NCBI GenBank assembly: GCA_028707125.1
Contig: JAQTUX010000001.1
Coordinates: forward strand, 248,001 to 312,000
DNA: 64,000 nucleotides
Reading direction: 5' to 3'
From: Candidatus Omnitrophota bacterium
GTDB taxonomy: Bacteria > Omnitrophota > Gorgyraeia > Gygaellales > JAQTUX01
A model generated the notes under the pieces. It did not search any database. It was not told the DNA's origin and worked only from the letters and a program-made list of their open reading frames with translations. Shown in pieces: positions 43,082-52,278 of this stretch. Position numbers and translations under genes: made by a program. The first letter of the stretch is position 1, and each line of letters opens with the position of its first letter.

Positions 43082-44126
43082 TTTATTATTTCCGGGAAAG
43101 ATGAGGCCTGCTCCGGCATTCTGCCTTCTGGTCGTCTCCAAGGCATGCACGTTCAGATGCAAGATGTGCAATATGTGGAAGAGCGCTGGGCGCAAGATAG
43201 ACAGGAAGGAGCTTACGCTTGATGAGATAAAGGGCTTTGTGGATGACCTGAGGAATGTCACCACCGAGCCGATATTTATCCACCTCATCGGAGGCGAGGC
43301 GTTGTTGAGGAAAGACCTGATGGAGATCATCGCCTACATCAGGAAAAGGGGATTCAACGCCTCTATCACGACAAACGGATATTATATAGACGAGGAGATG
43401 GCCGGGAGGATCGTGGCCTCGGGCCTTACCGGCATATTCCTATCCCTGGACGGTTATAAGGAACAGACCCATGATTATCTCCGCGGAGTTGAAGGCAGCT
43501 ACAAAAAGGTGATGGATGCCATAGAGCTGCTGGACCGGTATCGCGGGACCGATAAGTCCAACCGGCTGAGTATAGGGATCACCACGACGTTGATGAATAG
43601 AAATCTGGATGAGGCGCTTGATCTGGAGCGATGGGCAAACGCCAACGACAAGATAAACGATTTTTTCATCAACGCCTGCCTGCAGCCGTTTGACTGCGAC
43701 GGCTATGAGCGCGACTGGTATAAGAACAGCAAGAACAGCGATGTCTGGCCGCAGGATATAGCTAATGCCTGCGATGTCCTGGAAGAGTTGGCGCTGCTTA
43801 AGGAAAAAGGGCATAAGATCTGCAACCCCCCTGAACAGCTGCGCCTGGTAAAGGAGTACTTCCGCAATCCCTACAGGTTCATTCACGACAGCCGGCTGAA
43901 ATGCCCGAGGGGAGACCTGGCGCCGGAGATAAACGCCTACGGAGACATAAATATGTGTTTTTATATGGAGCCGCTCGCCAACATCAGGGACAGGAAATTT
44001 TCCGAGGTCTGGTCTTCCCGGATGATGGATAAGGCCAGAGAAGAGATCAACAGCTGCAAAAAGGACTGCGATATCGTAGTCAACTGTTTCTACAAAATAG
44101 AGAATATAGCCGATAGCCGTGCTTAA
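43056..44126 (+). CDS. Tandem-family radical SAM/SPASM protein, member 4
   Basis: Protein of 356 residues overlapping member 3 by 26 bases. It has an N-terminal extension of about 15 residues (MKKRNPLLDLLFPGK) compared with most members. C31, C35 and C38 (CTFRCKMC) with C23 as the extra cysteine; IGGEALL as SAM motif; the family block is changed to DVWPQDIAN; auxiliary cysteines KCPRGD, NMCFY and CKKDCDIVVNC. MEPLANI replaces the usual MEPIGNI. The next gene starts at GTG within the last codons. Confidence 0.82.
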   Translation: MKKRNPLLDLLFPGKMRPAPAFCLLVVSKACTFRCKMCNMWKSAGRKIDRKELTLDEIKGFVDDLRNVTTEPIFIHLIGGEALLRKDLMEIIAYIRKRGFNASITTNGYYIDEEMAGRIVASGLTGIFLSLDGYKEQTHDYLRGVEGSYKKVMDAIELLDRYRGTDKSNRLSIGITTTLMNRNLDEALDLERWANANDKINDFFINACLQPFDCDGYERDWYKNSKNSDVWPQDIANACDVLEELALLKEKGHKICNPPEQLRLVKEYFRNPYRFIHDSRLKCPRGDLAPEINAYGDINMCFYMEPLANIRDRKFSEVWSSRMMDKAREEINSCKKDCDIVVNCFYKIENIADSRA

Positions 44127-45117
44127 TAAGAAAGAGAAAATAGCCGCGCCAAGGACCTGCCTTCTGACGGTCACCAACCAATGCTGCCTGCGCTGCCGTA
44201 TGTGCCGGCTTTGGAAGCTGGATACCATAAAAGACGAAGTAAACATTGAGGATTGCCGAAAATTCGTTGATGCGCTAGGCGGCTTCGGCCCGGGCCCCAT
44301 GGAGGTGCACCTTATCGGCGGAGAGGCGCTGACCAAAAATGGCATATTTGATCTTATCCGGCATATCAGCGCCAAAGGGTGGCGCACTGTAATGACCTCT
44401 TCAGGATATACCATAGACGAGCCGACAGCGCGGGCGCTGGTTGAGGCGGGCTTAAGCATGTTGAACTTGTCGCTGGAGAGTATGGATCCTTCGGTCCACG
44501 ACCACTTAAGGGGGCAGGGCGGTTGTTTCAGCCGCCTTATGGAGGCGATCCGGCATCTGGGCAGGCATAAGAATGATTCTTTTAAGCTGGGCATTAATTC
44601 CGTTATTTCCGCGGCCAATCTGGAAGATATCGCTGAGTTAGCAGAGTGGGTGCAGGGTAACGACATCCTGGATTCCATTTATTTTATGGCGGTTATGCGG
44701 CCTTTCGGCTCAGGGGCGGATTGGGATTGGTTTAAGCAGGAGGAATACCGCCATTTGTGGCCTTCAGACCCGGCAGGCGCAGGTCGCGTTCTGGACCGGC
44801 TTATCCGTTTAAAGGAAGGCGGCTCCTCTAAAATAGAAAATCCCGCCGGACAGCTGGAGTCGTTTAAGTCATATTTCCGCGACCCGTCCCATTTTATAAG
44901 ATCCAACCGCTGCAATGTTTCGGAACAGGCGGTTAACGTCAACGCAGTAGGCGATATGTATATCTGTTTCTTCATGGAAAAACTCGGCAATATCAGGACC
45001 GACAACGTCGTTGAACTCTGGTATTCGGAAAAGGCCGATGAGATACGCAGAAAGATGCGCGCCTGCAGGAGCAACTGCGAGCTGGTAGTGAACTGCTATT
45101 ATGAAAATGAGCGTTAA
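44119..45117 (+). CDS. Tandem-family radical SAM/SPASM protein, member 5
   Basis: Protein of 332 residues with a GTG start at 44119, overlapping member 4 by 8 bases. The cluster cysteines are C22, C26 and C29 (CCLRCRMC) and the extra cysteine is C14. The SAM motif is IGGEALTK. The conserved stretch that usually reads TNGYLID is MTSSGYTIDEP here, and the family Asp in SLDS is Glu (LSLESMD), so the substrate-facing strand is diverged. LWPSDPAG replaces LWPxDxxK. Auxiliary cysteines RCNVSE, YICFF and CRSNCELVVNC are complete. Confidence 0.82.
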   Translation: MLNKKEKIAAPRTCLLTVTNQCCLRCRMCRLWKLDTIKDEVNIEDCRKFVDALGGFGPGPMEVHLIGGEALTKNGIFDLIRHISAKGWRTVMTSSGYTIDEPTARALVEAGLSMLNLSLESMDPSVHDHLRGQGGCFSRLMEAIRHLGRHKNDSFKLGINSVISAANLEDIAELAEWVQGNDILDSIYFMAVMRPFGSGADWDWFKQEEYRHLWPSDPAGAGRVLDRLIRLKEGGSSKIENPAGQLESFKSYFRDPSHFIRSNRCNVSEQAVNVNAVGDMYICFFMEKLGNIRTDNVVELWYSEKADEIRRKMRACRSNCELVVNCYYENER

Positions 45118-46093
45118 AAAACCGGATTCCTGCTCCATAGTCCTTCTTACAAATTGTCTCCTGAAGTGCAGGATGTGCCGGATGTGGAAGTCAACTGATG
45201 ATCCGATGCGGGTCTCCACACAGCAGTGGAAGGCGTTTATAAGTTCGCTTGACGGCCTGCTGGGAGGCCCGCGGGAACTTGTTTTCAGCGGAGGCGAGCC
45301 GCTGCTCAGGAAGGACATCCTGGAACTGATCAGGTTCGGGACGGACAAGGGCTTTAAGACGCTTATGCCTTCCAACGGCTATCTTATAGACGGGGATATG
45401 GCAAGGCGCATAGCCGATTCCGGCCTGAAAGAGATATTTATCTCGCTGGACAGCGTTGATCATGAAACGCACGACTTTTTAAGGGGCGTTGACGGCGCGC
45501 ACAAAAGGGCGATGTCGGCATTTGACAATCTGCGCAAGCACTGCCCCGGCCTGAAAATAGGGATAATAACGGTGATATCGGGGCGCAATTATGCCGAAGT
45601 TGCCGGGGTGGCCAGATGGGTAAAGGATACCGGTTTTATAAGCGGCGTATATTTTCAGGCCGTCGCAAAGCCGTTTTTTGCCACGTTAGGCGATGATTGG
45701 TACAGGCAGGAGCCCTACGCGTTACTCTGGCCCGGGGATACCGCGAAGATGCTTTCCGCCATCGACGAGCTTATAGCGATGAGAAAATCGGGTTTTCCCA
45801 TCCATAATTTCCCGCTTCAGCTGGAGATATTCAAGGCGTATTTTCAGGACCCGCAGAAACGCGCCAGAAGGTCAAGGTGTTATGCCGGCGACTATGTGGT
45901 CAATCTTAATCCCGCGGGAGACATATCTCTGTGCTGCTTTATGGAGCCGTTGGGCAATATAAGCAGCGACGACATCGGAGAGTTATGGTTTTCCCAAAAG
46001 GCGCAGGGTATGAGGCAGAGGATGCGTGAATGCGATGTCAATTGCAATAACATGGTAAATTGTTTCTTTAAAGAAGACGAGGAGGCCGGATGA
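45101..46093 (+). CDS. Tandem-family radical SAM/SPASM protein, member 6
   Basis: Protein of 330 residues overlapping member 5 by 17 bases; ATG 45107 is an alternative start. C19, C23 and C26 (CLLKCRMC) form the cluster site, with C11 as the extra cysteine. SGGEPLL is the SAM motif, followed by PSNGYLIDGDMARR. The family block is LLWPGDTAK, and the auxiliary cysteines are RCYAGD, SLCCF and CDVNCNNMVNC. It is a typical complete member. The last codons overlap the next start (ATGA). Confidence 0.82.
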   Translation: MKMSVKKPDSCSIVLLTNCLLKCRMCRMWKSTDDPMRVSTQQWKAFISSLDGLLGGPRELVFSGGEPLLRKDILELIRFGTDKGFKTLMPSNGYLIDGDMARRIADSGLKEIFISLDSVDHETHDFLRGVDGAHKRAMSAFDNLRKHCPGLKIGIITVISGRNYAEVAGVARWVKDTGFISGVYFQAVAKPFFATLGDDWYRQEPYALLWPGDTAKMLSAIDELIAMRKSGFPIHNFPLQLEIFKAYFQDPQKRARRSRCYAGDYVVNLNPAGDISLCCFMEPLGNISSDDIGELWFSQKAQGMRQRMRECDVNCNNMVNCFFKEDEEAG

Positions 46094-47160
46094 AGCCGGG
46101 CAGCAGGGATTCTTTTTTCAGCCGGCTTAAGGAGCGGATAGAAAAGACCGGCTCAGGAACGGGCAAGCCGTTTTTCTGCGACTTATTGATCTCGGAAAAA
46201 TGCAATTCCCGCTGCAGGACATGTTATTTCTGGAAGAATGGCATAGAGGAGCGTTTGACGCTTGAGGAATGCAAGGGCTTTATCAGCGGCTTGAGCGGCC
46301 TGGCGGCGGCGCCTTTTGAGATAAACCTGGGAGGCGGCGAACCGCTGTTGAATGAAGGCATTCTGGAGCTGGTTAAGCATTGCCGCCGGCTTGGTTTGCA
46401 GCCGACAATATCCACTAACGCGATGTTGATAGACGGAGATATGGCCAGAAGGTTGTCGGAGAGCGGGCTGCACAGATTAAGCCTGTCCTTAAAGGGATTT
46501 AGTGAAAAGACGCACGATTTTCTCACTGGCGTAGACGGCTCATACCGTAAGTTTATGGCCGCGCTTGAACACCTGAGGCGGTATTGGCGGGGCAAGGATC
46601 TAAATATCCATACAATTATATTGGAACAGAATCTTGATGAAATAATCGGGCTTACGGAATGGGTAAATAAAGACGATCTTTTTACCGGCATAGCTTTCCA
46701 GGCGCTTTCCCAGCCCTTCCGCACTGATCAGGTTGATAACTGGCATACAGGCGGTGAATACAGCTATCTCTGGCCCGGGGACAGCCATAAAGTCAATTCC
46801 GTGTTAGACGCGTTAGTAGAATTTAAGTCGTCGGGTTACCGCATCCTGAACCCGCTGCCTCAACTGCTGATCTATAAGAGGTATTATCAGGATCCCGGGG
46901 CATTCGCCCGGGTGCACCGTTGTAATTCCGGTGATTATATTTTTAATGTCAACGTGCTGGGGCTGGTGCATCTTTGCTGCTTTATGCAGCCCATCGGAAA
47001 TATAAATAAGAGCGATATTAAGGCGATATGGCATTCCAGAGAGGCGGCCTCAACAAGAGAGGCGATGCATAACTGCCAGAAGAGCTGTAACAACATCTTG
47101 AACTGTTATTTTCAGGAAGAAGGCGATGAAGGCGCGGGAAGCGACGCTGAAAAGCTGTGA
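46090..47160 (+). CDS. Tandem-family radical SAM/SPASM protein, member 7 (divergent)
   Basis: Protein of 356 residues, coupled by ATGA, with an N-terminal extension of about 20 residues (SFFSRLKERIEKTGSG). The cluster site is CNSRCRTC (C38, C42, C45), so the usual Met before the last Cys is Thr; C30 is the extra cysteine. GGGEPLL is the SAM motif. The strand that reads SLDS in most members is SLKG here, replacing the conserved Asp by Lys, which may mean another substrate contact. The family block is YLWPGDSHK. Auxiliary cysteines RCNSGD, HLCCF and CQKSCNNILNC are intact. Confidence 0.82.
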   Translation: MKPGSRDSFFSRLKERIEKTGSGTGKPFFCDLLISEKCNSRCRTCYFWKNGIEERLTLEECKGFISGLSGLAAAPFEINLGGGEPLLNEGILELVKHCRRLGLQPTISTNAMLIDGDMARRLSESGLHRLSLSLKGFSEKTHDFLTGVDGSYRKFMAALEHLRRYWRGKDLNIHTIILEQNLDEIIGLTEWVNKDDLFTGIAFQALSQPFRTDQVDNWHTGGEYSYLWPGDSHKVNSVLDALVEFKSSGYRILNPLPQLLIYKRYYQDPGAFARVHRCNSGDYIFNVNVLGLVHLCCFMQPIGNINKSDIKAIWHSREAASTREAMHNCQKSCNNILNCYFQEEGDEGAGSDAEKL

Positions 47161-48169
47161 TCTGATACTTACGCATTGCTGCAACTTGCGGTGCAAGATG
47201 TGCTATTTATGGGACCGCCGTGAGTACGGCAATAAAGAAGGGCAGTTGGGCTTAGAAGAGTGGAAACGTTTCATCGATGCCCTTGTCCCCTTTTCCGGAA
47301 AGGAGCCGATACGCCTGCATTTCGGGGGCGGTGAGCCATTTTTGAAAAAAGGTATTTTAGGCCTTGTAAAACACAGCAGCCGGAGGGGATTTACCACGAT
47401 GACCACCTCCAACGGGTTCCTGCTTGATAAGGGAATGGCGCGTAAAATAGCCGATTCGGGGTTGTCGCATATAACCCTGTCTTTAGACAGCATGGATGAG
47501 CGGGTCCATGACTATATACGCGGGACCAGGGGCAGCCATTCCAGGGTCTTGAGGGCGATCGATGTGCTTAGCAGGCAACGCGGGCGCCCGACTATCGGGA
47601 TAAATTGCATAATTTCGGACATAACACTGGATAGCGTCATCCCTATGGCGGAATGGGCCATCAATGACGACAGGATTTCCGGCATTATATTCCAGGCGGT
47701 TGTCCAGCCGTATGAGACGGCGCCCGATGAGGCCTGGTATGAACAGGAGAGGTTCGGGGAGCTTTGGCCTCGTGACGGCGGGAAGGTCGGCTCTGTGCTT
47801 GAAAAGCTTATCGCTTTAAAGATCCGGGCGCGCGCGGATAGAGGCATAGGCGGGGGCGACGGCGATAAGATAAGCAATCCCGTATCCCAGATATCCGCTT
47901 TCGCAGAGTATTTCCGCCATCCACGGGAGTTTATACACAACAGGCCCTGTCCGCTGGATAGTTCTTCGCTGCTTGTGAATTGGTCCGGGGAGCTGCATTT
48001 ATGCGGAATGCTGCAGCCGGTGGGCAACGTCAGGCGCCTTGACCTGAAAGATATTTTGTTCTCAGGGGCGGCCTCGGAAAGGCGGGAGGAGATAAGGTCA
48101 TGCCGCAGGGGCTGCAATAATAAGGTCAATTGTTTTTTTAAAGAGGCCGTTGCCGATGATGGAAATTAA
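47126..48169 (+). CDS. Tandem-family radical SAM/SPASM protein, member 8
   Basis: Protein of 347 residues overlapping member 7 by 35 bases, one of the longest overlaps in the cluster. C19, C23 and C26 (CNLRCKMC; C18 adjacent), with C11 as the extra cysteine. GGGEPFL is the SAM motif. It has a Gly/Asp/Arg-rich insert of about a dozen residues (ARADRGIGGGDGDK) between the LWPRDGGK block and the NPVSQ segment, where other members are continuous. Auxiliary cysteines: PCPLDS, HLCGM and CRRGCNNKVNC. Confidence 0.82.
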   Translation: MKAREATLKSCDLILTHCCNLRCKMCYLWDRREYGNKEGQLGLEEWKRFIDALVPFSGKEPIRLHFGGGEPFLKKGILGLVKHSSRRGFTTMTTSNGFLLDKGMARKIADSGLSHITLSLDSMDERVHDYIRGTRGSHSRVLRAIDVLSRQRGRPTIGINCIISDITLDSVIPMAEWAINDDRISGIIFQAVVQPYETAPDEAWYEQERFGELWPRDGGKVGSVLEKLIALKIRARADRGIGGGDGDKISNPVSQISAFAEYFRHPREFIHNRPCPLDSSSLLVNWSGELHLCGMLQPVGNVRRLDLKDILFSGAASERREEIRSCRRGCNNKVNCFFKEAVADDGN

Positions 48170-49136
48170 AAAACCGATATTCTGCGATATAGGGATCACC
48201 GAAAGATGCATGTTCAGGTGCAGGATGTGCAGGTTCTGGGAGACAGCGGAGAACAGGCCGGAGCTCTCAGGCCGGCAGTGGATAGAGTTTATAGGGTCGC
48301 TTAAGGAATCCTGGGGAAACGATATCAGATTGCATTTTGCCGGAGGGGAGCCGTTATTAAAGGATGGTTTTCTGGATATATTGGACTTCGCCAATGATGC
48401 CGGCTTCAGGACTTTTATCGTGACCAATGGCTTTCTTATGGATGAGAACATCGCCGGCCGGCTAACGCGTTCCGGCACGGAAGGCATCACGATCTCTCTG
48501 GATAGCCTGGACGCGCAAACACATGACTTCCTGAGGGGCACCAGAGGGGCCCATAGGCAGGCAATAACGGCGATCGGCCATTTAAGGGAAAAAGGCGCCA
48601 AAGGCATAACCGTACTCGCGGTGATCATGGGCTATAATCTCGGCCATATAATAGAGCTTGCCGATTGGGCGCAGGCCAATGAGCATATAAGCTCCATATA
48701 TTTCCAGGCGATATCGCAGCCCATTGCCACGGCTAAAGACAGCCGGTGGTATGAGAAGGAAGAATTCAGCTGTCTCTGGCCCGGCGACCTGGCGCGCCTT
48801 GACTCCGTGATCGAGCGGCTGGCAGATTATAAAAGACGGGGGTATAAGATATCCAATTCAATAAGCCAATTGGAGATGTTCAAAACATATTTCCGGCAGC
48901 CTGAGAGGTTGTTTGAAGGCATGGTGTGCACACAGGGCGACTACGTGATCTATATCCGCCCCGGGGGCGATGTCCTGCTTTGCGGCTCTATGGCCCCCAT
49001 CGGGAATGTGAGAGAAAACAGTATAAAAGACCTTTGGGATTCCCCTGAGGCTTCCTTGAGGAGGGAGCAGATCCACAATTGCCAGGAGGCCTGCCTTAAC
49101 GTGATAAATTGTTTCGTAGACAAAGATCTGCCTTAG
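48156..49136 (+). CDS. Tandem-family radical SAM/SPASM protein, member 9
   Basis: Protein of 326 residues. ATG 48156 is preferred (AGAGG about 9 bases upstream); ATG 48159 is next to it and a TTG at 48150 is in frame. It overlaps member 8 by 14 bases. C18, C22 and C25 (CMFRCRMC), with C10 as the extra cysteine. AGGEPLL is the SAM motif. The family block is CLWPGDLAR, and the auxiliary cysteines are VCTQGD, LLCGS and CQEACLNVINC. A complete member by all motifs. Confidence 0.82.
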   Translation: MMEIKKPIFCDIGITERCMFRCRMCRFWETAENRPELSGRQWIEFIGSLKESWGNDIRLHFAGGEPLLKDGFLDILDFANDAGFRTFIVTNGFLMDENIAGRLTRSGTEGITISLDSLDAQTHDFLRGTRGAHRQAITAIGHLREKGAKGITVLAVIMGYNLGHIIELADWAQANEHISSIYFQAISQPIATAKDSRWYEKEEFSCLWPGDLARLDSVIERLADYKRRGYKISNSISQLEMFKTYFRQPERLFEGMVCTQGDYVIYIRPGGDVLLCGSMAPIGNVRENSIKDLWDSPEASLRREQIHNCQEACLNVINCFVDKDLP

Positions 49137-49142
49137 TTGATT

Positions 49143-50132
49143 ATGCGCGCCGCTTACGATAGACCGCGTTTTTGCGACCTCGTCGTCACGGAGAACTGCA
49201 TGTTGAGATGCCGGATGTGCAGGATGTGGCAGAGCAGGGCCGGAGGCGATGAGCTGCCCGTCGACGCATGGAAAGGGTTTATCGATTCCTTCGCGGATTT
49301 CGCGGGCGGCAATGCCCAGGTGCAGTTTGTCGGGGGAGAGCCGCTGCTTAAAAACGGGATAACAGGCCTTATCAGCCATGCCCGCAGCAGGGGGCTGGCA
49401 ACCACCATGACCACCAATGCCTATCTTTTAGACGGGAAGGCATCCGGTGATATCGCGCTTTCAGGGTTGGGCACGCTGGTCCTGTCGCTGGACAGCCTGA
49501 AGGCGCAGGTCCACGATTTTCTGCGGGGACAGGCAGGCGTCTACGCGAGGGTAATGGCGGCACTGGATTTCTTCAGCAGGCACAAGGATGATCGCCCCCG
49601 CCTGCATATAGTCACCACCATAATGCAGCCGGATTTAGACGGTGTCCTGGAGCTTGCCGAATGGGCAGAGGCCAACAGGGCGATAGACGCCATAAGTTTT
49701 CAGGCGGTGATGCAGCCATTTTTCATGCCGCCGGATGATGCCTGGCATGAGAGAGAAGAGTTTGCCTTATTATGGCCGAAGGATGCGGAAAAAATTGACG
49801 AGGTCATGGACGGGCTTATACGCCGTAAACGTTCCGGTTTTAAGATAACCAACCCCGCGGCGCAGTTTGAGGTTTTCCGGTCTTATTTCAAAGACCCCCG
49901 GAGATTTGTGAAGGCCTCAAGATGCAATCTGGGGTATGACTCGCTGACGGTGAATACGGCAGGCGGCATATTCCTGTGTAATTCAATGGAGCCCATAGGG
50001 AATATACGCGACGGGGCGGATATCGCGGAGTTATGGCATTCAGAGAAGGCCGAACTCGTAAGGAAGCAGATCGGCGACTGCCGCCGCAACTGCAAGCTTA
50101 TGATCAACTGTTTTTTTGACGATGAAGGATAA
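49143..50132 (+). CDS. Tandem-family radical SAM/SPASM protein, member 10
   Basis: Protein of 329 residues starting at ATG 49143, 6 bases after member 9; a TTG at 49137 is in frame but less likely. C19, C23 and C26 (CMLRCRMC), with C11 as the extra cysteine. VGGEPLL is the SAM motif, followed by TTNAYLLDGK. The family block is LLWPKDAEK, and the auxiliary cysteines are RCNLGY, FLCNS and CRRNCKLMINC. It closes the first uninterrupted run of tandem members (3 to 10) before the B12-type genes begin. Confidence 0.82.
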   Translation: MRAAYDRPRFCDLVVTENCMLRCRMCRMWQSRAGGDELPVDAWKGFIDSFADFAGGNAQVQFVGGEPLLKNGITGLISHARSRGLATTMTTNAYLLDGKASGDIALSGLGTLVLSLDSLKAQVHDFLRGQAGVYARVMAALDFFSRHKDDRPRLHIVTTIMQPDLDGVLELAEWAEANRAIDAISFQAVMQPFFMPPDDAWHEREEFALLWPKDAEKIDEVMDGLIRRKRSGFKITNPAAQFEVFRSYFKDPRRFVKASRCNLGYDSLTVNTAGGIFLCNSMEPIGNIRDGADIAELWHSEKAELVRKQIGDCRRNCKLMINCFFDDEG

Positions 50133-52278
50133 TACCGACGAATTCCAGCTGCACAAATTGATCCAGGCCCATCTTCAGGCCGGGGAATACGGCCCGGCCA
50201 GGGAGGCCTGCCGCCGGCTCTTGAAGATCAGGCCCTCAAGCATAGCCGCGCACCAGGAACTGGGCAACATACATCTTGAGGAAGGCGATCCTGCCGGGTC
50301 AATAAAATATTTCCGGAAGTCCCTGCGGCTGTGCGCGCGGCAGGGCGGCGGGGACGGGCCGTTAAATGTTTATATAAGGGAATCATATATCAATATGGGC
50401 CGGGCATATCTATCGATGAAAAAGTACGGCCGGGCGGTCAAGATGTTGAAGAAGGCGCTTGAATTAGCGCCGCGGGAGGAGAGGATATACAGATTCCTCG
50501 CCTCGGCATACCTTGAGGCGAAAGATTATGATGCGGCGGTAGATACCGCAGCCGGCCGTTTCAAATCCGCGGGAAAGATCAAGGCCTGCCAGGCGCAGGC
50601 CCGGATAAAGATGCTGCGCATCCCCAATTTTTACGGGCCCGATATCTTTTCCACGGAGATGAATTCCATTATGCTGCCGCCTCTGGCGCTGGGGAATATT
50701 GTCTCTTATGTCAGATCACGGGGGATCCCTATGGACCAGGACGATCTGCATATAAAAATACATCACGATAATTATTTCGGCGGCGGAGAGGAAAAGATAG
50801 ACGAAGAGGTCTTCTTTGACGCCTCCAGGGTGGCCGGATACGCCGGGGGAAACAGCGATCCGCTGATAGAAGGGATCATGGAAAGGGTATGCCGCAAAAC
50901 CGGCATTGAAGGATACAGGATAATCCTTTTTTCTTTAGACAGCTGTTCCATGAACGACAGCCATGCCTTGTTCGCCGTCTGCCTGGCAAGGTATCTAAAG
51001 AAGGTCTATGGCCCGATAATAATTTTAGGCGGGCTGAATTATTTCCTGGACTTAACGCGCAAGATCGGCTGCCCGCGTTCGGACATAGATCATATAATAG
51101 GCAATGAAGGGGAGGAGGTTGTGGCAGAGTTGCTGGCTTCCTTATTGGATAACAAGGCATATTCAGGCACGGGCAGACAGGAGGGCGAGGGGGCCATTTA
51201 TTCCCTGAAGGTCCCCGCTCCGGTAATGCCGGATTTTGAGGGGCTGCCCATTGACAAGTACCGCTATCGCGGCCTAAGGAGCGATTATTGCCCGGACGAT
51301 GCGTTGAGCCGGGAAATAAAAGAATTCAACGATTCCCGGACATTGCTTCTGCCTTTCAGGTTCATAAAGGGCTGCACCAATAAATGTATATTTTGCGCCA
51401 GCTCCGCCGGCGGGCTGATCCATGTGGCGCCGCCCGCGGTCGCGGCCGAATGGCTCAAGCAGCTTCAGGAAAGATACGACCCGACAGGGTACCTTTTTCT
51501 TAACGATACTTTAAATATCTCCAAGAAATACGTTGACCGGTTTTGCGAAGAGGTGATAAAAAGAAAGATCGGGGCCCGCTGGTCTGATTGCGCGCGGGTG
51601 GACCGGCTGGATAAAGAATCCATATACAAAATGGCTGAAGCAGGATGCGTGCGGCTGGTATTCGGGATGGAGACCGCCAGCAGGCGGCTGCTGAAATATA
51701 TCAATAAAGAAATAGACCTGGCCCAGCTGGAAAAGGCGCTTTACTGGGCTGACAAGGCCGGCATCTGGACAGGGGTGGAGATAATCAGCGGCCTGCCTTA
51801 TGAGAAGGAAAGAGATGTCGAAGAGACGATCTCTTTCCTAAAACGCAACAGAGAGCATATTGACGCCTTTTACTATAACGCCTTTAATATAAAGGACACC
51901 TCCGCCATACGAGCGCACCCTGAAAAATACGGCATAACCAATATATTTGAGCTATCCAGTTACGAAGAAGGGTTTTCCACATTTGTCAAATACGGCTTTG
52001 ATGAAACGGGCGGACTGAAGTGGCCGGAGAAGAGGAGGCAGGTGGTCTCCAGTTTTAATAAGGTCATAGATGCCTTGGGGAGGCCTCCTTTTCCGGAACA
52101 CGAATATGAAAGTTTTCTATTTTTCCTCTATTCCAAGTACGCCGACAAGAGGGCCATAAGGGACATCTTTTATTCTGTAGGCAGGCACAAGAACGCATGC
52201 CTTGAGCTTTTCAGGAAGGCGAAGAGGAACGATCGGCAGCCCGGGCAAGCAGCCGAGAGGACACTGGTTTATGGTTGA
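50122..52278 (+). CDS. TPR - B12-binding - radical SAM protein, copy 1
   Basis: Protein of 718 residues from ATG 50122 (a TTG at 50116 is in frame), overlapping member 10 by 11 bases. Residues 8 to about 140 hold TPR repeats (GEYGPAREACRRLLKIRP, GDPAGSIKYFRKSLRL, KYGRAVKMLKKALELAP). A cobalamin-binding-type domain follows (about 155-340; PPLALGNIVSYVRSRG, DQDDLHIKIHHDN), without the DxHxxG His motif. The radical SAM core has C418, C422 and C425 (CTNKCIFC). The tail has KYGFDETGGL. Copies at 55986 and 58021 share all but the TPRs. TPRs suggest docking on a partner; B12-type enzymes often methylate unactivated carbons. Confidence 0.8.
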   Translation: MKDNTDEFQLHKLIQAHLQAGEYGPAREACRRLLKIRPSSIAAHQELGNIHLEEGDPAGSIKYFRKSLRLCARQGGGDGPLNVYIRESYINMGRAYLSMKKYGRAVKMLKKALELAPREERIYRFLASAYLEAKDYDAAVDTAAGRFKSAGKIKACQAQARIKMLRIPNFYGPDIFSTEMNSIMLPPLALGNIVSYVRSRGIPMDQDDLHIKIHHDNYFGGGEEKIDEEVFFDASRVAGYAGGNSDPLIEGIMERVCRKTGIEGYRIILFSLDSCSMNDSHALFAVCLARYLKKVYGPIIILGGLNYFLDLTRKIGCPRSDIDHIIGNEGEEVVAELLASLLDNKAYSGTGRQEGEGAIYSLKVPAPVMPDFEGLPIDKYRYRGLRSDYCPDDALSREIKEFNDSRTLLLPFRFIKGCTNKCIFCASSAGGLIHVAPPAVAAEWLKQLQERYDPTGYLFLNDTLNISKKYVDRFCEEVIKRKIGARWSDCARVDRLDKESIYKMAEAGCVRLVFGMETASRRLLKYINKEIDLAQLEKALYWADKAGIWTGVEIISGLPYEKERDVEETISFLKRNREHIDAFYYNAFNIKDTSAIRAHPEKYGITNIFELSSYEEGFSTFVKYGFDETGGLKWPEKRRQVVSSFNKVIDALGRPPFPEHEYESFLFFLYSKYADKRAIRDIFYSVGRHKNACLELFRKAKRNDRQPGQAAERTLVYG